Shown: positions 1 to 9,328 of the stretch, piece after piece | How the letters are laid out: every line of letters starts with the position of its first letter | How positions within the stretch are numbered: the first letter of the stretch is position 1 | Assembly: GCF_004117875.1 (NCBI RefSeq) | Contig: NZ_RAHW01000001.1 | Span: forward strand, 124,001-188,000 | DNA from: Geomonas oryzae | GTDB taxonomy: Bacteria > Desulfobacterota > Desulfuromonadia > Geobacterales > Geobacteraceae | Direction: 5' to 3' | Length of the DNA stretch: 64,000 nt | Notes under the pieces: generated by a model | Seen by the model: only the letters and a program-made list of their open reading frames with translations | The model's database searches: none | What the model was told of the DNA's origin: nothing | Translations under genes and position numbers: made by a program

Positions 1-1011
1 GTAATGAAGGCAGGAGCGGCGAAGAAGGACAGGGATGCGGTAACGAAGAGGATCAAGGAACTGGGGTACACCGCGCACATCATCCGCGGCACGCTGCGCG
101 ACGTGATCGGCGCGGTTGGCGACGAGCGTGGCAAGAGCGTCCTGCAGACCATCGAGTCGATGCAGGGGGTGGAGAGCGTGGTTCCCATCCTGCAGCCGTA
201 CAAGCTCGCATCGAAGGAAGTGAAGAAAGAGCCGAGCGTCGTGCGCATCTCCGACACCCTCGCCATCGGCGGCAAAGAACTGGTGGTGATGGCCGGCCCC
301 TGTTCCGTGGAGAACGAGGAGCAGATCATCGAGTCCGCCATCGCCGTCAAGGCGGCCGGCGCGCAGATGCTGAGAGGCGGCGCCTTCAAGCCGCGCACCT
401 CCCCCTACTCCTTCCAGGGGCTTGAAGAGGAAGGGTTGAAGCTTCTCGCCAAGGCCCGCGAGATCACCAGACTTCCCTTCGTCACCGAAGTCATCGATCC
501 CGACTCCGTCGACCTCGTCGCCTCCTACTCCGACATGCTCCAGATCGGCGCCCGCAACGCCCAGAACTTCGCCCTTTTGAAGAAGGTCGGACAGATCAAC
601 AAACCGATACTTCTGAAGCGCGGCATGTCCATGACCATCCAGGAGTTCCTGATGAGCGCCGAGTACGTGATGAGCGAGGGGAACCAGTCCGTCATCCTGT
701 GCGAGCGCGGCATCAGGACCTTCGAGACCGCAACGAGGAACACCCTCGACCTCTCCGCGATCCCCGTATTGAAGTCGAAGACCCATCTTCCCATCGTCAT
801 CGACCCCTCCCACGGCACCGGGCATTACAACTACATCGCCCCGATGTCCTACGCCGCGGTTGCCGCCGGGGCCGACGGGCTCATCATCGAGGTGCATCCC
901 GATCCCGAGAAAGCCTCCTCCGACGGCCCGCAGTCATTGAAGCCGAAGAAGTTCCACGCCCTGATGGACCGTTTGAAGCTCTTCGCAGAGGCAGCGGAGA
1001 AGACGCTGTAA
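1..1011 (+). CDS. aroF: 3-deoxy-7-phosphoheptulonate synthase (5' end outside window)
   Basis: Catalyses the first step of the shikimate pathway, joining phosphoenolpyruvate and erythrose 4-phosphate to give DAHP in the cytoplasm. Residues 1-70 look like the small ferredoxin-like regulatory domain found in front of Thermotoga-type DAHP synthases. The TIM barrel follows, with AGPCSVE near residue 96, [12 protein letters not shown] near 124, KRGMS near 204 and IDPSHGTGH near 265. The ATG at 4 has no visible ribosome binding site. The preceding GTA codon fits the usual family N-terminus (M-I-V-V-M-K), so the true start is probably a few codons outside the window. Family assignment is sure; the start is inference. 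Confidence 0.95.
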   Translation, partial: VMKAGAAKKDRDAVTKRIKELGYTAHIIRGTLRDVIGAVGDERGKSVLQTIESMQGVESVVPILQPYKLASKEVKKEPSVVRISDTLAIGGKELVVMAGPCSVENEEQIIESAIAVKAAGAQMLRGGAFKPRTSPYSFQGLEEEGLKLLAKAREITRLPFVTEVIDPDSVDLVASYSDMLQIGARNAQNFALLKKVGQINKPILLKRGMSMTIQEFLMSAEYVMSEGNQSVILCERGIRTFETATRNTLDLSAIPVLKSKTHLPIVIDPSHGTGHYNYIAPMSYAAVAAGADGLIIEVHPDPEKASSDGPQSLKPKKFHALMDRLKLFAEAAEKTL

Positions 1012-1118
1012 AAGGGAAAGTAGAAGTTGGGGGATAAGGGCTGGGACCGGAAGCACACGTATATTGGCATGCTTCCGCTGATGGGAGAGGAATAAGCCGA
1101 GGCGTGTCCCCCTCCCAG

Positions 1119-1139
1119 CCTCCCCCCTCCGGGGGGAGG
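1119..1139. repeat. GC-rich hairpin repeat, copy 1
   Basis: A perfect inverted repeat with 9-bp arms (CCTCCCCCC / GGGGGGAGG) around a TCC loop, in the gap between aroF and the next gene. It is the exact reverse complement of the hairpin at 5726-5746. There is no T-run, so it is not a clear terminator. The rest of 1012-1255 shows nothing else I recognise. Confidence 0.7.
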
Positions 1140-1255
1140 AGTTTCCCCCCCATCAGCCATCGCGGCGAGGGCATCGTGTCCATCGCCCCACCCAGCACTG
1201 GTGCTCGCCGTCATCTGCGCTATCCTTTCCGGGAACTTCGCCCCGGAGGTGAGCC

Positions 1256-1759
1256 ATGTGCATGCCGCGCTTTTTGCCGCTTCTTATCCTCATCGCCCTG
1301 TTCTTCGCCGTCCCGACCGCCGAAGCCGCGCGTCGCGGCGCCGGCGCAGCCCGGCAGACCGCGACCACGGGGGACGCCGAGGTGCTCGGCGACTTTGAAC
1401 GCATACTCGACCTCTGGCGCGACGGCAGGTACGAGGAACTCTACCTGCATATATATAATGGCAAGGACAGCAAGGAGAAGTTCGTCGCCAAGCTCTCCTC
1501 AGCGCCGCGCAAGCCCGCATGCTGCTGGGAAAAGATCCAGGAGCCGCGGGTGTCCATGAAGAACGCCAACACCGCGGTTGTGCACGCAAAGCTCGGCTTC
1601 GAGGCGAGCACGCCCGGCACCGAGTTCGTCACCAAGGGGATCAACCTGAAGAGGGAATCCTCCGGCTGGAGCATCTCGCAGTCCGATCTATACTCCCTGG
1701 CCGACCTGACCGGCAAAAAGCGCCGCTACCGTTACATCCCCGTCCAGCCCGTGAAGTAA
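1256..1759 (+). CDS. Hypothetical secreted protein
   Basis: A 167-residue protein I do not recognise. Residues 1-25 form a typical Sec signal peptide: a hydrophobic run LPLLILIALFF, then a cleavage site at AEAA. The mature part, with DFERILDLWRDGRYEELY and later KGINLKRESSGWSISQSDLYSL, resembles small periplasmic proteins with a cystatin- or NTF2-like alpha/beta fold, but that is a guess. The start is chosen because GGAGGTGA lies just upstream of 1256. It stands alone between aroF and the U32 gene, and its function is unknown. Confidence 0.75.
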   Translation: MCMPRFLPLLILIALFFAVPTAEAARRGAGAARQTATTGDAEVLGDFERILDLWRDGRYEELYLHIYNGKDSKEKFVAKLSSAPRKPACCWEKIQEPRVSMKNANTAVVHAKLGFEASTPGTEFVTKGINLKRESSGWSISQSDLYSLADLTGKKRRYRYIPVQPVK

Positions 1760-1848
1760 CGCCGCTTCAACCATATCAAAGCCGCTAAACGCCCGTCACA
1801 CTGATGATCCCGCTTGACCCGTGCCACCCCTTTAGGTACTCTAGGCGG

Positions 1849-4227
1849 ATGTCATTAAAACAGGAAAACAACGTCACCAATAAACCAGAACTTCTCTCAC
1901 CCGCCGGCTCTCTGGAGGCCTTTTTCGCAGCCATGGAAAAGGGAGCCGACGCGGTCTACGCAGGGCTCAAGGACTTCTCGGCACGCGCCAAGGCGAAGAA
2001 CTTCACCCTCTCCCAGATGGAGCGCATGACCGCCTATGCCCACGGCAACGGCAAAAAGGTCTACGTCACCCTCAACACGCTGGTAAAGGAAGCGGAGCTG
2101 CCGCTTCTCGTGGACAACCTCTCCGCCCTCGAGGCGATGCGGGTGGACGGCGTCATCCTGCAGGACCTGGCCGTCGCGCGTATCGCCCGTGAATACTTCC
2201 CCGGCATCCCGCTGCACGCCTCGACCCAGATGACCATCCACAACTCGCTCGGGGTGCGCCAGCTCGAGGAGTTCGGCTTCGAGCGCGTGGTGCTCGCCCG
2301 CGAACTGCACATCGACGAGATAAAGCACATCGTCTCCACCTGCAACGCCGAGATCGAATGCTTCATCCACGGCGCTCTCTGCTTCTCCATCTCGGGACAG
2401 TGCTTCTTCTCCTCCTTCCTCGGCGGCCACAGCGGCAACCGGGGGCGCTGCGCGCAACCCTGCCGGCGCCAATATAAATACAAGGGGAAGGAAGGGTACT
2501 ACCTTTCCACCAACGATTTCTCCAGCATCGAAATGATCCCTCACCTGATGGACGCGGGGGTCCACTCCCTGAAGATCGAGGGACGGATGAAGTCCGCGGA
2601 ATACGTGGCGAGCGTCATCGGCGCCTACCGCATGGTGCTCGATGCGGCACCGGGCGAACACGCGGCGAAGGTCGCCGAGGCCAAGGAACTCTTGAAACGC
2701 TCCTTCGGGCGCGTACCCACCAAGGGTTTCCTCGCCTCGCACCATCCGACCGACATCTCCACCCCTTCCATCAAGGGGGCGACCGGCCGCTACCTTGGGG
2801 ACATCCGCGAGATCCGCGGCAACCGGATCAGCTTCGACACCCGCGACCGCCTGCACGTGGGAGACCGGATCAGGGTCCAGCCCAAAAGCGACATGGCGGG
2901 ACGCGCCTTCACCATAAAAGAACTCTACCTGGGCGGGAAAAAGGTCATGAACGTGAAGGAGAACACCATGGTCTCCACACCGTCCCCCTTCCCGTTCAAG
3001 CTTGGCGACTCGGTGTTCAAGGTCTCCTCGGAGACCGCCTTCACCATGAGCGAAAACGCCTGCCTCAAACGCCTGGAGAACGTCAAGGGGGACAGCATCC
3101 CCTGCAAACTGACCCTCTCCTACGCGGACCACAAGATGCGGATAGACGCCCAGGTGCTGGGAAGCGAGCTCACCACCGAGTTCGAGCTGGGCGGACTGGA
3201 GCCTTCGCACACAAGCGACATGGAAGGGGTCCTGCGCGCGCAGTTTTCCAGGTGCGGAGAAACGCGTTTCACCCTTGCCTCGTTCGCGGCCCCGGACTTC
3301 CCCGCGCTCATGATTCCGCCACCGAAGCTCAAGGACATCCGGCGCAACTTCTACACCTGGCTTGCCGAGCATGCGCTCGGCTCCTTGAAGGAGAGAAGTG
3401 CCAAGGGACGCGAGCGGGCGCTCGCCGAGCTGGTCGCGAGACGTCCGGGACCGGCGCGCGGCAAGGAAGAGCTCTGCGTCAAGATTGAGCAGGTGAAGGA
3501 CTGGCACGAGCTGCACCGCGACATGGTAGACGCCGTGATCCTGCCGGTGTCGAAGGTGAACATGCACCAGTTGGGGCCCTTCTCGAGGAAACTGAAGGGA
3601 AGCGAGCAGAAGGTGATCTGGCAGCTTCCTTTCATAATCTTCGAGGCCGACGTCCCCTTCTACCGCGAAGCCGTAGAGGCGATCATGCGCGCCGGCTTCC
3701 GCCGCTTCGAGCTCACCAACATCTCCCAGTTCCAGTTCTTCAAGGGGACCGACGCCGAGTTGAACACGGACTACCGGTTCTTCTCGCTGAACAGCCAGGC
3801 GCTTCTTTCCTGGCAGGAGATGGGGGTCACCCGCGCGACGCTCTACATCGAGGACGACAAGGAGAACCTCGCCAGGCTTCTGGCCTGCGACCTCAAGGTG
3901 AACCGCGCCGTGCTTCTCTACGCGCCGGTCCCGGTGATCACCTCGAAGATCTCCATCAAAGAGGTGAAGGGGGACGTCCCCATCGCCTCGGACCGCGGCG
4001 ACCTCTATTCCGTAAAGGTGAAGGACAACCTGACCGTGGTGAACGCGCAGACGCCGTTCGCCATCACGCAGCACCGAAACGAGCTGCGCCAGTTGGGGTG
4101 CGGCAGCTTCGTGCTGGACCTTTCGCTCTTGCAGCAGCAGGAGCGCGACCGGGTGCTGGAGGCGTTCCGCAAAGGGGTCGCGGTCCCCGGGGCCTCCGAG
4201 TTCAACTACACCGCGGGGCTCGTTTAG
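1849..4227 (+). CDS. U32 family protein, RlhA-like (23S rRNA hydroxylation)
   Basis: A long (792-residue) member of the peptidase U32 family with the extra C-terminal DUF3656 region, the arrangement of E. coli RlhA. RlhA is needed for hydroxylation of C2501 in 23S rRNA. The N-terminus has the family start PELLSPAGSLEAFFAAMEKGADAVYAGL; the signature region around residues 155-215 has ECFIHGALCFSISGQCFFSS and the Cys-containing NRGRCAQPCRR, which in the family helps bind an iron-sulfur cluster. An in-frame ATG lies at 1804, but 1849 is preferred because AGGCGG precedes it and the protein then begins like its relatives. Family certain; exact substrate inferred. Confidence 0.88.
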   Translation: MSLKQENNVTNKPELLSPAGSLEAFFAAMEKGADAVYAGLKDFSARAKAKNFTLSQMERMTAYAHGNGKKVYVTLNTLVKEAELPLLVDNLSALEAMRVDGVILQDLAVARIAREYFPGIPLHASTQMTIHNSLGVRQLEEFGFERVVLARELHIDEIKHIVSTCNAEIECFIHGALCFSISGQCFFSSFLGGHSGNRGRCAQPCRRQYKYKGKEGYYLSTNDFSSIEMIPHLMDAGVHSLKIEGRMKSAEYVASVIGAYRMVLDAAPGEHAAKVAEAKELLKRSFGRVPTKGFLASHHPTDISTPSIKGATGRYLGDIREIRGNRISFDTRDRLHVGDRIRVQPKSDMAGRAFTIKELYLGGKKVMNVKENTMVSTPSPFPFKLGDSVFKVSSETAFTMSENACLKRLENVKGDSIPCKLTLSYADHKMRIDAQVLGSELTTEFELGGLEPSHTSDMEGVLRAQFSRCGETRFTLASFAAPDFPALMIPPPKLKDIRRNFYTWLAEHALGSLKERSAKGRERALAELVARRPGPARGKEELCVKIEQVKDWHELHRDMVDAVILPVSKVNMHQLGPFSRKLKGSEQKVIWQLPFIIFEADVPFYREAVEAIMRAGFRRFELTNISQFQFFKGTDAELNTDYRFFSLNSQALLSWQEMGVTRATLYIEDDKENLARLLACDLKVNRAVLLYAPVPVITSKISIKEVKGDVPIASDRGDLYSVKVKDNLTVVNAQTPFAITQHRNELRQLGCGSFVLDLSLLQQQERDRVLEAFRKGVAVPGASEFNYTAGLV

Positions 4228-4230
4228 GCG

Positions 4231-4788
4231 ATGGGAATCATCGACAGGATCAAGGGGCGCATCCAGGACCGGCTCAACGATCCCGCGTTCATGGGACTCG
4301 TTCAGGAGCAGAGCCTGAAAGATCTCCTGGTCCGCCGTGAATTCCGCATCACCGAAGAGTACCTGCAGCGCGAGTTCATGAAGAAGGCGCTCGACGACGA
4401 GCTTGTGGAGTTCAACCTCACCATCGGCGACGGCTACGGGGAGTTGTCCGGGAAACTCAAGAAGCGGCTGGTCCCTTTCGCCATCCCGTTCTCGGTGAGC
4501 TTCACCATCGAGGGGCTCGAATTCAGCACCGCGCGCAAGTGCGTCTTTCTGAAACTGGGGCCGGTGGCACCGCTCGACCTCGAGTGGCTCACCAGAAAGG
4601 TGGTGGAACGCATCCCGTTCATGAGCCTCTCCGGCGACATGCTTGTCTGCGATTTGAACCGGGTGCCCCGCCTTGCCGAGCTTTTCGCCCAGCGGGTCAA
4701 GGGAATCAGCATCTGGGATTACATTACATTGAAAGAGCTCTGGCTTAAGCGGGGCGAAATAGGAGGAAGGGTGGGGGTGGTTTTATGA
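4231..4788 (+). CDS. Conserved hypothetical protein
   Basis: A 185-residue soluble protein with no signal peptide or membrane segment that I do not recognise. It has a charged N-terminus ([20 protein letters not shown]), a mixed alpha/beta middle and a basic C-terminus. It starts three bases after the U32 stop and overlaps hslO by an ATGA, so the three genes are probably translated from one message. That suggests a housekeeping role linked to translation or protein quality control, but this is only context. Confidence 0.8.
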   Translation: MGIIDRIKGRIQDRLNDPAFMGLVQEQSLKDLLVRREFRITEEYLQREFMKKALDDELVEFNLTIGDGYGELSGKLKKRLVPFAIPFSVSFTIEGLEFSTARKCVFLKLGPVAPLDLEWLTRKVVERIPFMSLSGDMLVCDLNRVPRLAELFAQRVKGISIWDYITLKELWLKRGEIGGRVGVVL

Positions 4789-5660
4789 CGGATTACTTGG
4801 TACGGGCCATGGCCAAATCGGGGACGGTAAGGGCGTTGACCTGTGTCACAACGGGAACCGTAAGCGAGGTCTGCCGTCGTCACGGCACGCTTCCCACGGC
4901 CACCGCCGCCCTTGGGCGGGCGCTCACCGCGGGCGCCCTGATGGGAGCGCTGCTGAAGACCGGACAGCGGGTCGCGCTCCGTTTCGAAGGAAACGGCCCC
5001 CTCAAGAAGATCGTCATAGAGGCCGACGCGAACGGCAGCGTGCGCGGCTATGTCGGCGACCCGCAGGTGCACCTGCTCCGTCCCGATGGAGCGCTCGACG
5101 TCCCCAACGCCCTCGGACGCGCCGGGTTCATCACCGTAGCCAAGGATCTCGGCCTCAAGGAGCCGTACCGCGGCATGGTGCAGCTCTATACGAGCGGCAT
5201 CGCCGAAGACCTGGCGCTCTACCTCGTCGAGTCGGAGCAGATCCCGTCCGCCGTCGGCATCGCCGAGTTCATCGAACAGGACGGTGAAGTAGTCGCATGC
5301 GGCGGGTTCCTGATCCAGGCCATCCCCCCCGTCGATCCGCTGGTGATCGAGGAGCTGATGACCAGGATCGAGCAGCTCCCGCCGCTTAGCGATCTGATGC
5401 GCCAGGGGAAGACACCGGAGGAGATCATGGGACTGCTTCTCTCCGGGATCGACTACGAGATCCTAGAAAAGCGCTCCGTCGGCTTCGCCTGCAGCTGTGG
5501 CCGCGAGCGCATCGAGAGGGTCCTCATCTCCATGGGGAAGAAGGAACTTTCCTCCATGCTCGCCGAACAGCACGGCAGCGAGGTCACCTGCGAGTTCTGC
5601 GGCGAGAAATACACCTTCGACGAGAGCGATCTGGAGCGTCTGATCGCCGAAACTGCTTAA
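4785..5660 (+). CDS. hslO: Redox-regulated chaperone Hsp33
   Basis: A cytoplasmic holdase chaperone switched on by oxidative unfolding. The 291-residue length is normal. The N-terminal substrate-binding domain begins [22 protein letters not shown]. The C-terminal zinc-binding redox switch carries all four cysteines: CSCGRERI near residue 234 and CEFCG near 266. In the reduced protein these bind zinc; oxidation releases it. The start ATG overlaps the stop of the preceding gene (ATGA), with AGGAGG about 20 bases upstream. No frameshift or missing motif is seen. Confidence 0.96.
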   Translation: MTDYLVRAMAKSGTVRALTCVTTGTVSEVCRRHGTLPTATAALGRALTAGALMGALLKTGQRVALRFEGNGPLKKIVIEADANGSVRGYVGDPQVHLLRPDGALDVPNALGRAGFITVAKDLGLKEPYRGMVQLYTSGIAEDLALYLVESEQIPSAVGIAEFIEQDGEVVACGGFLIQAIPPVDPLVIEELMTRIEQLPPLSDLMRQGKTPEEIMGLLLSGIDYEILEKRSVGFACSCGRERIERVLISMGKKELSSMLAEQHGSEVTCEFCGEKYTFDESDLERLIAETA

Positions 5661-5725
5661 ACCTTCAACGCAAAGACGCGGAGACGCAAGGCCCCAAAGG
5701 CTAGCAACCCGCTGCCTCGTTAATA

Positions 5726-5746
5726 CCTCCCCCCGGAGGGGGGAGG
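5726..5746. repeat. GC-rich hairpin repeat, copy 2 (inverse of copy 1)
   Basis: Arms CCTCCCCCC / GGGGGGAGG around a GGA loop. This is exactly the reverse complement of the element at 1119-1139, downstream of hslO. The 5661-5844 gap holds nothing else recognised. Confidence 0.7.
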
Positions 5747-5844
5747 CAGGGAGGGGGGAAGAACGGGGGGATGCCGCGCCCCTTTGATTTTGCGTTATAC
5801 TTTCCCGGTGCCGCCGCACATTAAACCGACCCGGGAGGTGCCCC

Positions 5845-6525
5845 ATGAGAATCCACGACATCACCGTCGCCCTGTCCCCCGATCTCCCCACCTATCCCGG
5901 TGATCCATCCATGACCGTCGATCCCTGGCACCGCATCGCCAAGGGTGACGGCGCGAACGTGTCCCGCATCACCCTCGGCACCCACGCCGGAACGCACATC
6001 GATCCCCCGCGCCACTTCAACGATACCGGCATAACGGTGGACGAAATCCCGCTCGACCTCCTGATCGGAAAGGCACTGGTCGTGGAGATCAAGGGGGTGA
6101 AGAGGATCGGGGCGGAGGACTTGGAGAAGGCAGGCGTGAAGGGGGTGGAACGTCTCCTGATCAAGACCGACAACTCCGCTTTCTGGGACGACAAGGGGTT
6201 CCACGAGGATTTCGCCGCGCTCACCGCGGAGGGCGCCCACTACCTGCACAAGCACAAGGTGAAACTGGTGGCGGTCGACTATCTCTCCGTCGAACCGATG
6301 GACGGCGACGGCGAAGTGCACCGGATCCTTTTGAACGGCGGCATTCCGGTAATCGAAGGGGTGAACCTGACCGGCGTGGCCACGGGAGAGTATCAGTTGA
6401 TCTGTCTGCCGATGAAGCTTAAGGACGGGGACGGGGCGCCGGTGCGGGCGCTTCTGGTAGGGAACCCCGCCGCGGCGGCGCAGACTGAGTTCGATCCGCA
6501 CACAAGCAGATGGCCCCTTTCGTAG
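5845..6525 (+). CDS. Cyclase-family (kynurenine formamidase-like) metal hydrolase
   Basis: A 226-residue member of the cyclase/kynurenine formamidase family of metal-dependent amidohydrolases. The metal-binding signature HAGTHIDPPRHF lies near residue 50 and a second conserved stretch, VAVDYLSVEP, near 142. It starts MRIHDITVALSPDLPTYPGDP, the typical family N-terminus, with GGGAGGTG just upstream. There is no kynureninase or other tryptophan-degradation gene nearby, so the physiological substrate is unknown; the family includes formamidases, isatin hydrolases and uncharacterised enzymes. Confidence 0.88.
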   Translation: MRIHDITVALSPDLPTYPGDPSMTVDPWHRIAKGDGANVSRITLGTHAGTHIDPPRHFNDTGITVDEIPLDLLIGKALVVEIKGVKRIGAEDLEKAGVKGVERLLIKTDNSAFWDDKGFHEDFAALTAEGAHYLHKHKVKLVAVDYLSVEPMDGDGEVHRILLNGGIPVIEGVNLTGVATGEYQLICLPMKLKDGDGAPVRALLVGNPAAAAQTEFDPHTSRWPLS

Positions 6526-6548
6526 GAGGGTGGGCTGAAACAGGATGA

Positions 6549-6576
6549 GGGGGACCGCCGGTCCCCCTTCTTGTTT
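6549..6576. terminator. Terminator between convergent genes
   Basis: Perfect 8-bp stem GGGGGACC / GGTCCCCC with a GCC loop, followed on the plus strand by TTCTTGTTT. It lies between the cyclase gene and the convergent Cys-rich gene and could serve the plus-strand gene. Confidence 0.7.
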
Positions 6577-6583
6577 CCGGCAG

Positions 6584-7042
6584 TTACATAGCCTTCTTCT
6601 TGCAGCACTCCTTCGGAGCCGGCTGGCCGGCCGGCTGATCGGGCTGCTGCATCTTGGCGCACTTGGCGCAACCGGCGGCCGTGGGAGCAACCTCGGCCCC
6701 TTTCATTTTGGGGCACTTGTCGCACGCAGGCATTGCCGCGGCACCCTTCGGGCACTTGTCACATGCGGGCTTCGCGTCTGCACCCTTCAACGGACAATTG
6801 GGGCAAGGCGCGTCCTTGTCCATGTTGGCCGCTTTCGGGCAGTTCGGACACGGAGCGGCGGCACCCTGCTCGATGGCGGCAGCCTTCGGGCAATTGGGGC
6901 AGGGAGCCTGCTGAGCCTGGGCCATCTTCGCGCACTTGTTGCAGCCCGGCTGCATCGTTCCCTGCTGCTCACCCCACACCGCAAAAGCTCCGGCCACCAG
7001 CAGCACAACCGGCAACAGCACCAGCAAAATTCTCTTCTTCAT
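6584..7042 (-). CDS. Exported protein with repeated CxxC motifs
   Basis: A 152-residue exported protein with an N-terminal signal peptide or membrane anchor (KKRILLVLLPVVLLVAGAFAVW). The rest is a low-complexity series of short units carrying CxxC: CNKC, CPNC three times, CDKC twice and CAKC, each followed by A- or K-rich linkers (often PKAA or KM), ending with a CC pair near the C-terminus. There are no CxxCH haem sites, so it is not a cytochrome. Regular CxxC pairs suggest metal binding or thiol exchange in the periplasm. GGGAGGTTAC precedes the start, and a small GCCTC/GAGGC hairpin lies in the leader. I know no characterised homologue. Confidence 0.82.
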   Translation of the reverse strand: MKKRILLVLLPVVLLVAGAFAVWGEQQGTMQPGCNKCAKMAQAQQAPCPNCPKAAAIEQGAAAPCPNCPKAANMDKDAPCPNCPLKGADAKPACDKCPKGAAAMPACDKCPKMKGAEVAPTAAGCAKCAKMQQPDQPAGQPAPKECCKKKAM

Positions 7043-7189
7043 GTAACCTCCCTTTTCTTATTCTTTCGCCTCGCAGGAGGCTGTCCTTACCAACTTTAAC
7101 AACGGTCCACTCTCCCTCGCCCCCCGGGAGAGGGTCGGGGTGAGGGCTTGGGTCCGGGCGAATGATTATTCGCCCCTACGGTGCCTCGT

Positions 7190-8089
7190 TCACTCCGCCG
7201 CTTGTTCCTGCTGTTCGAAGACGCCCTGCGGCGCGGCCTCGAGAAAATCCGCATCGAGCGGCGCCACCGCCTCGATGATCTTCCCCCTGGGGCCGGTGAA
7301 GCGCATGGCCCGGCAATGCAGCATCATGCGTGCGGCCGGAACACCCCCGTAGCTCTCGTCCCCGATGATCGGGAAACCGGAGTGGGCGAGATGCACGCGG
7401 ATCTGGTGCGTGCGCCCGGTAAGCGGCTTTGCCTCGATGGCGCTCACCCCGTTACCTTCTCCCAAAACGTAGAAGACGGTGCGGGCGGGCTTGCCCTTCA
7501 GCGACACGCCGTAACGGAACTTGCTCACCCGGTCGAGCGGCGCATCCACCTTCCAGCTCTGCTCGTCGGGAGACCCGGAAACCAGCGCCCAGTAGGTCTT
7601 TTGCACCTTCCCCTCCTTCAGGAGGTTCGAGATGAGGGTCGCCGCCTGCTTGTGCTTGGGGAAGAACATGACGCCGCTCGTCCCGCGGTCCAGCCGGTGC
7701 ACCACGCGGGAGGGATCGCGCAGGCCGATGCTCCTCATGTAGCACTCGACCGCGTACTCCACGGTCCCCTTCAGCTGGTACGGGGTCCGCTGGCTGTTGA
7801 AACCAACCCCTTTGTACACGGCGAGGAAGTCCTTGTCCTCGTAGAGCAGCTCGTGCTTTTGGTAGACGAGATCGATGCAGCGCTCGGCATCCATGAGACC
7901 GAGGGCAAGCTCCTCCCCCTCTTTCACCTGGCGCGACGCCACGCGGACCAGCGTCTGGTTCAGGTTGCACCCCCCCCAGTCTATGACGCGGCGGATCTCC
8001 CCCTTGGAGAGTTGCGGGAAAATCGCCTTCGCGGCGTCGTCGAGCCTGAGTCCTGCCTGTTCGGCATCTATGCGTGCGGTAAGTATCAT
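7190..8089 (-). CDS. RluA-family RNA pseudouridine synthase
   Basis: Isomerises uridine to pseudouridine in rRNA or tRNA. The 299 residues comprise an S4-like RNA-binding start (GLRLDDAAKAIFPQLSKGEIRRVI) and the RluA catalytic domain with the hallmark HRLDRGTSG near residue 132, whose Asp is the catalytic residue. A second conserved motif, AKPLTGRTHQIRVHLAHSGFP, lies near 220-240. The start ATG overlaps the stop of the upstream Nudix gene by four bases, so both are read from one message. The substrate site cannot be told from sequence alone. Confidence 0.93.
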   Translation of the reverse strand: MILTARIDAEQAGLRLDDAAKAIFPQLSKGEIRRVIDWGGCNLNQTLVRVASRQVKEGEELALGLMDAERCIDLVYQKHELLYEDKDFLAVYKGVGFNSQRTPYQLKGTVEYAVECYMRSIGLRDPSRVVHRLDRGTSGVMFFPKHKQAATLISNLLKEGKVQKTYWALVSGSPDEQSWKVDAPLDRVSKFRYGVSLKGKPARTVFYVLGEGNGVSAIEAKPLTGRTHQIRVHLAHSGFPIIGDESYGGVPAARMMLHCRAMRFTGPRGKIIEAVAPLDADFLEAAPQGVFEQQEQAAE

Positions 8090-8607
8090 GCGATATGTCT
8101 CTGGGCGCGCAAAAGCGCGGCTATGGTTTTTCCGTCGGTGATGCGGCCGTCCGCCGCCATCGCCACGGCTTCGGCAAAGGGGACCTTCTCGCAGGAGATC
8201 TCCTCGTAATCCTCGGGCTCGGCGTCACCCTGGGTAAGGCCGGTGGCGAGGTAGAGGTGGATCTTCTCGTCGAACACACCGGGGGATGGGTGCAAAAGGC
8301 CAAGTGAAATCAGCTTCTCCGCCTTCAGCCCGGTCTCCTCGAGGAGCTCGCGCTCCGCGCACAGCTGCGGGTCCTCTCCTTTGGAAAGGCGCCCGGCCGG
8401 GATCTCCATCAGGAAATCCCCCACCGCGGGACGCAACTGGCGGATAAGCGTGATGCAGCCGTCGTCGTGCAACGCGAGAACGGCCGCGCCCCCGGGATGA
8501 CGTACTATCTGATATGTGTACCACCCCTGCTTGCCGATCAGGACATCCATCTGCTCGACATCCACAACGAGGCCGGTGAAAAGAAGGGATCGGTTCTTGG
8601 TTTCCAT
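8086..8607 (-). CDS. Nudix hydrolase, ADP-ribose pyrophosphatase-like
   Basis: A 173-residue Nudix enzyme that most likely hydrolyses ADP-ribose or a related nucleoside diphosphate compound. The Nudix box G-x5-E-x7-RELLEETGL is complete near residues 78-100, preceded by the conserved QLRPAVGDFLMEIPAG typical of ADP-ribose pyrophosphatases. A start seven codons further upstream (8628) is possible, but the ATG at 8607 follows GGGGGTG and gives the family N-terminus METKNRSLLFTG. It is translationally coupled to the pseudouridine synthase. Confidence 0.9.
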   Translation of the reverse strand: METKNRSLLFTGLVVDVEQMDVLIGKQGWYTYQIVRHPGGAAVLALHDDGCITLIRQLRPAVGDFLMEIPAGRLSKGEDPQLCAERELLEETGLKAEKLISLGLLHPSPGVFDEKIHLYLATGLTQGDAEPEDYEEISCEKVPFAEAVAMAADGRITDGKTIAALLRAQRHIA

Positions 8608-8797
8608 GGGCACCCCCGGAAGATACATACCATTTCCCCGGGATTTTGGCCACGCAGAAATTGTGAGCGGACGGCGGGACTTTTGCTGCCGGCAGGGCTG
8701 TCACTTCCCGAGTGCATCGATGGAAGAAACGGTGGATAATATCTTGGGCATCTGATATCCTCTGGTCTTTATCCAACAATATCAAGGAGAATAGAAA

Positions 8798-9250
8798 ATG
8801 GCACAAGCTAAAGAAGGGGACCGCGTAAAGGTTCATTATACGGGCAGACTCGATGACGGCACCGTGTTCGACAGCTCCGAGTGCGGCGAAGGCGAGTGCG
8901 GCCACGACCACGGCCCGTTCGAGTTCACCGTCGGCGCCGGCCAGGTCATCCCGGGCTTCGACGCAGGCGTTAAAGGGCTCGCCGTCGGCGAGAGCAAGAC
9001 CATCCACATCCCGGTAGACGAAGCGTACGGCGAGAGGATGGAAGAGATGATCGCGGTTGTGCCGCGCACCGAGCTTCCGGCGGAAATGAACCCGGAAGTG
9101 GGGCAGCAGCTCGAGGTCACCCAGCAGGACGGGCAGATCTTCAACGTCATCGTGACCGAGGTGACCGACGAATCGATCACCATCGACGCCAACCACCCGC
9201 TTGCAGGCCAGGCGCTCAACTTCGACCTCAGGCTGGTTGAGATCCTCTAG
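8798..9250 (+). CDS. FKBP-type peptidyl-prolyl isomerase, SlyD-like
   Basis: A 150-residue SlyD-type folding helper that catalyses cis-trans isomerisation of prolyl bonds. It has the FKBP core (GDRVKVHYTGRLDDGTVFDSS, GAGQVIPGFDAGVKGLAVGE) with the chaperone 'insert-in-flap' domain between (EAYGERMEEMIAVVPRTELP). The loop CGEGECGHDHGP near residues 28-39 adds Cys and His not found in all FKBPs and could bind metal. The His-rich C-terminal tail of E. coli SlyD is missing. AAGGAGAA precedes the start, and a strong terminator follows. Confidence 0.93.
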   Translation: MAQAKEGDRVKVHYTGRLDDGTVFDSSECGEGECGHDHGPFEFTVGAGQVIPGFDAGVKGLAVGESKTIHIPVDEAYGERMEEMIAVVPRTELPAEMNPEVGQQLEVTQQDGQIFNVIVTEVTDESITIDANHPLAGQALNFDLRLVEIL

Positions 9251-9266
9251 GCCTCACCGACCAGAC

Positions 9267-9307
9267 AATAAAAATCCCCTCCCCGTTACGAGGAGGGGAT
9301 TTTTTTA
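9267..9307. terminator. Bidirectional terminator
   Basis: AAAAATCCCCTCC pairs with GGAGGGGATTTTT around a short loop, with an A-run on one side and a T-run on the other. It can therefore stop the FKBP gene on the plus strand and the convergent ferritin-like gene on the minus strand. Confidence 0.9.
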
Positions 9308-9328
9308 TCCCGTTTGTCCCGTTGCCGC

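Noticed and set aside
1897..4074. A 725-codon open frame on the minus strand opposite the U32 gene
   Set aside because: It mirrors the codon pattern of a well-conserved gene in GC-rich DNA; no motif, start signal or family match.
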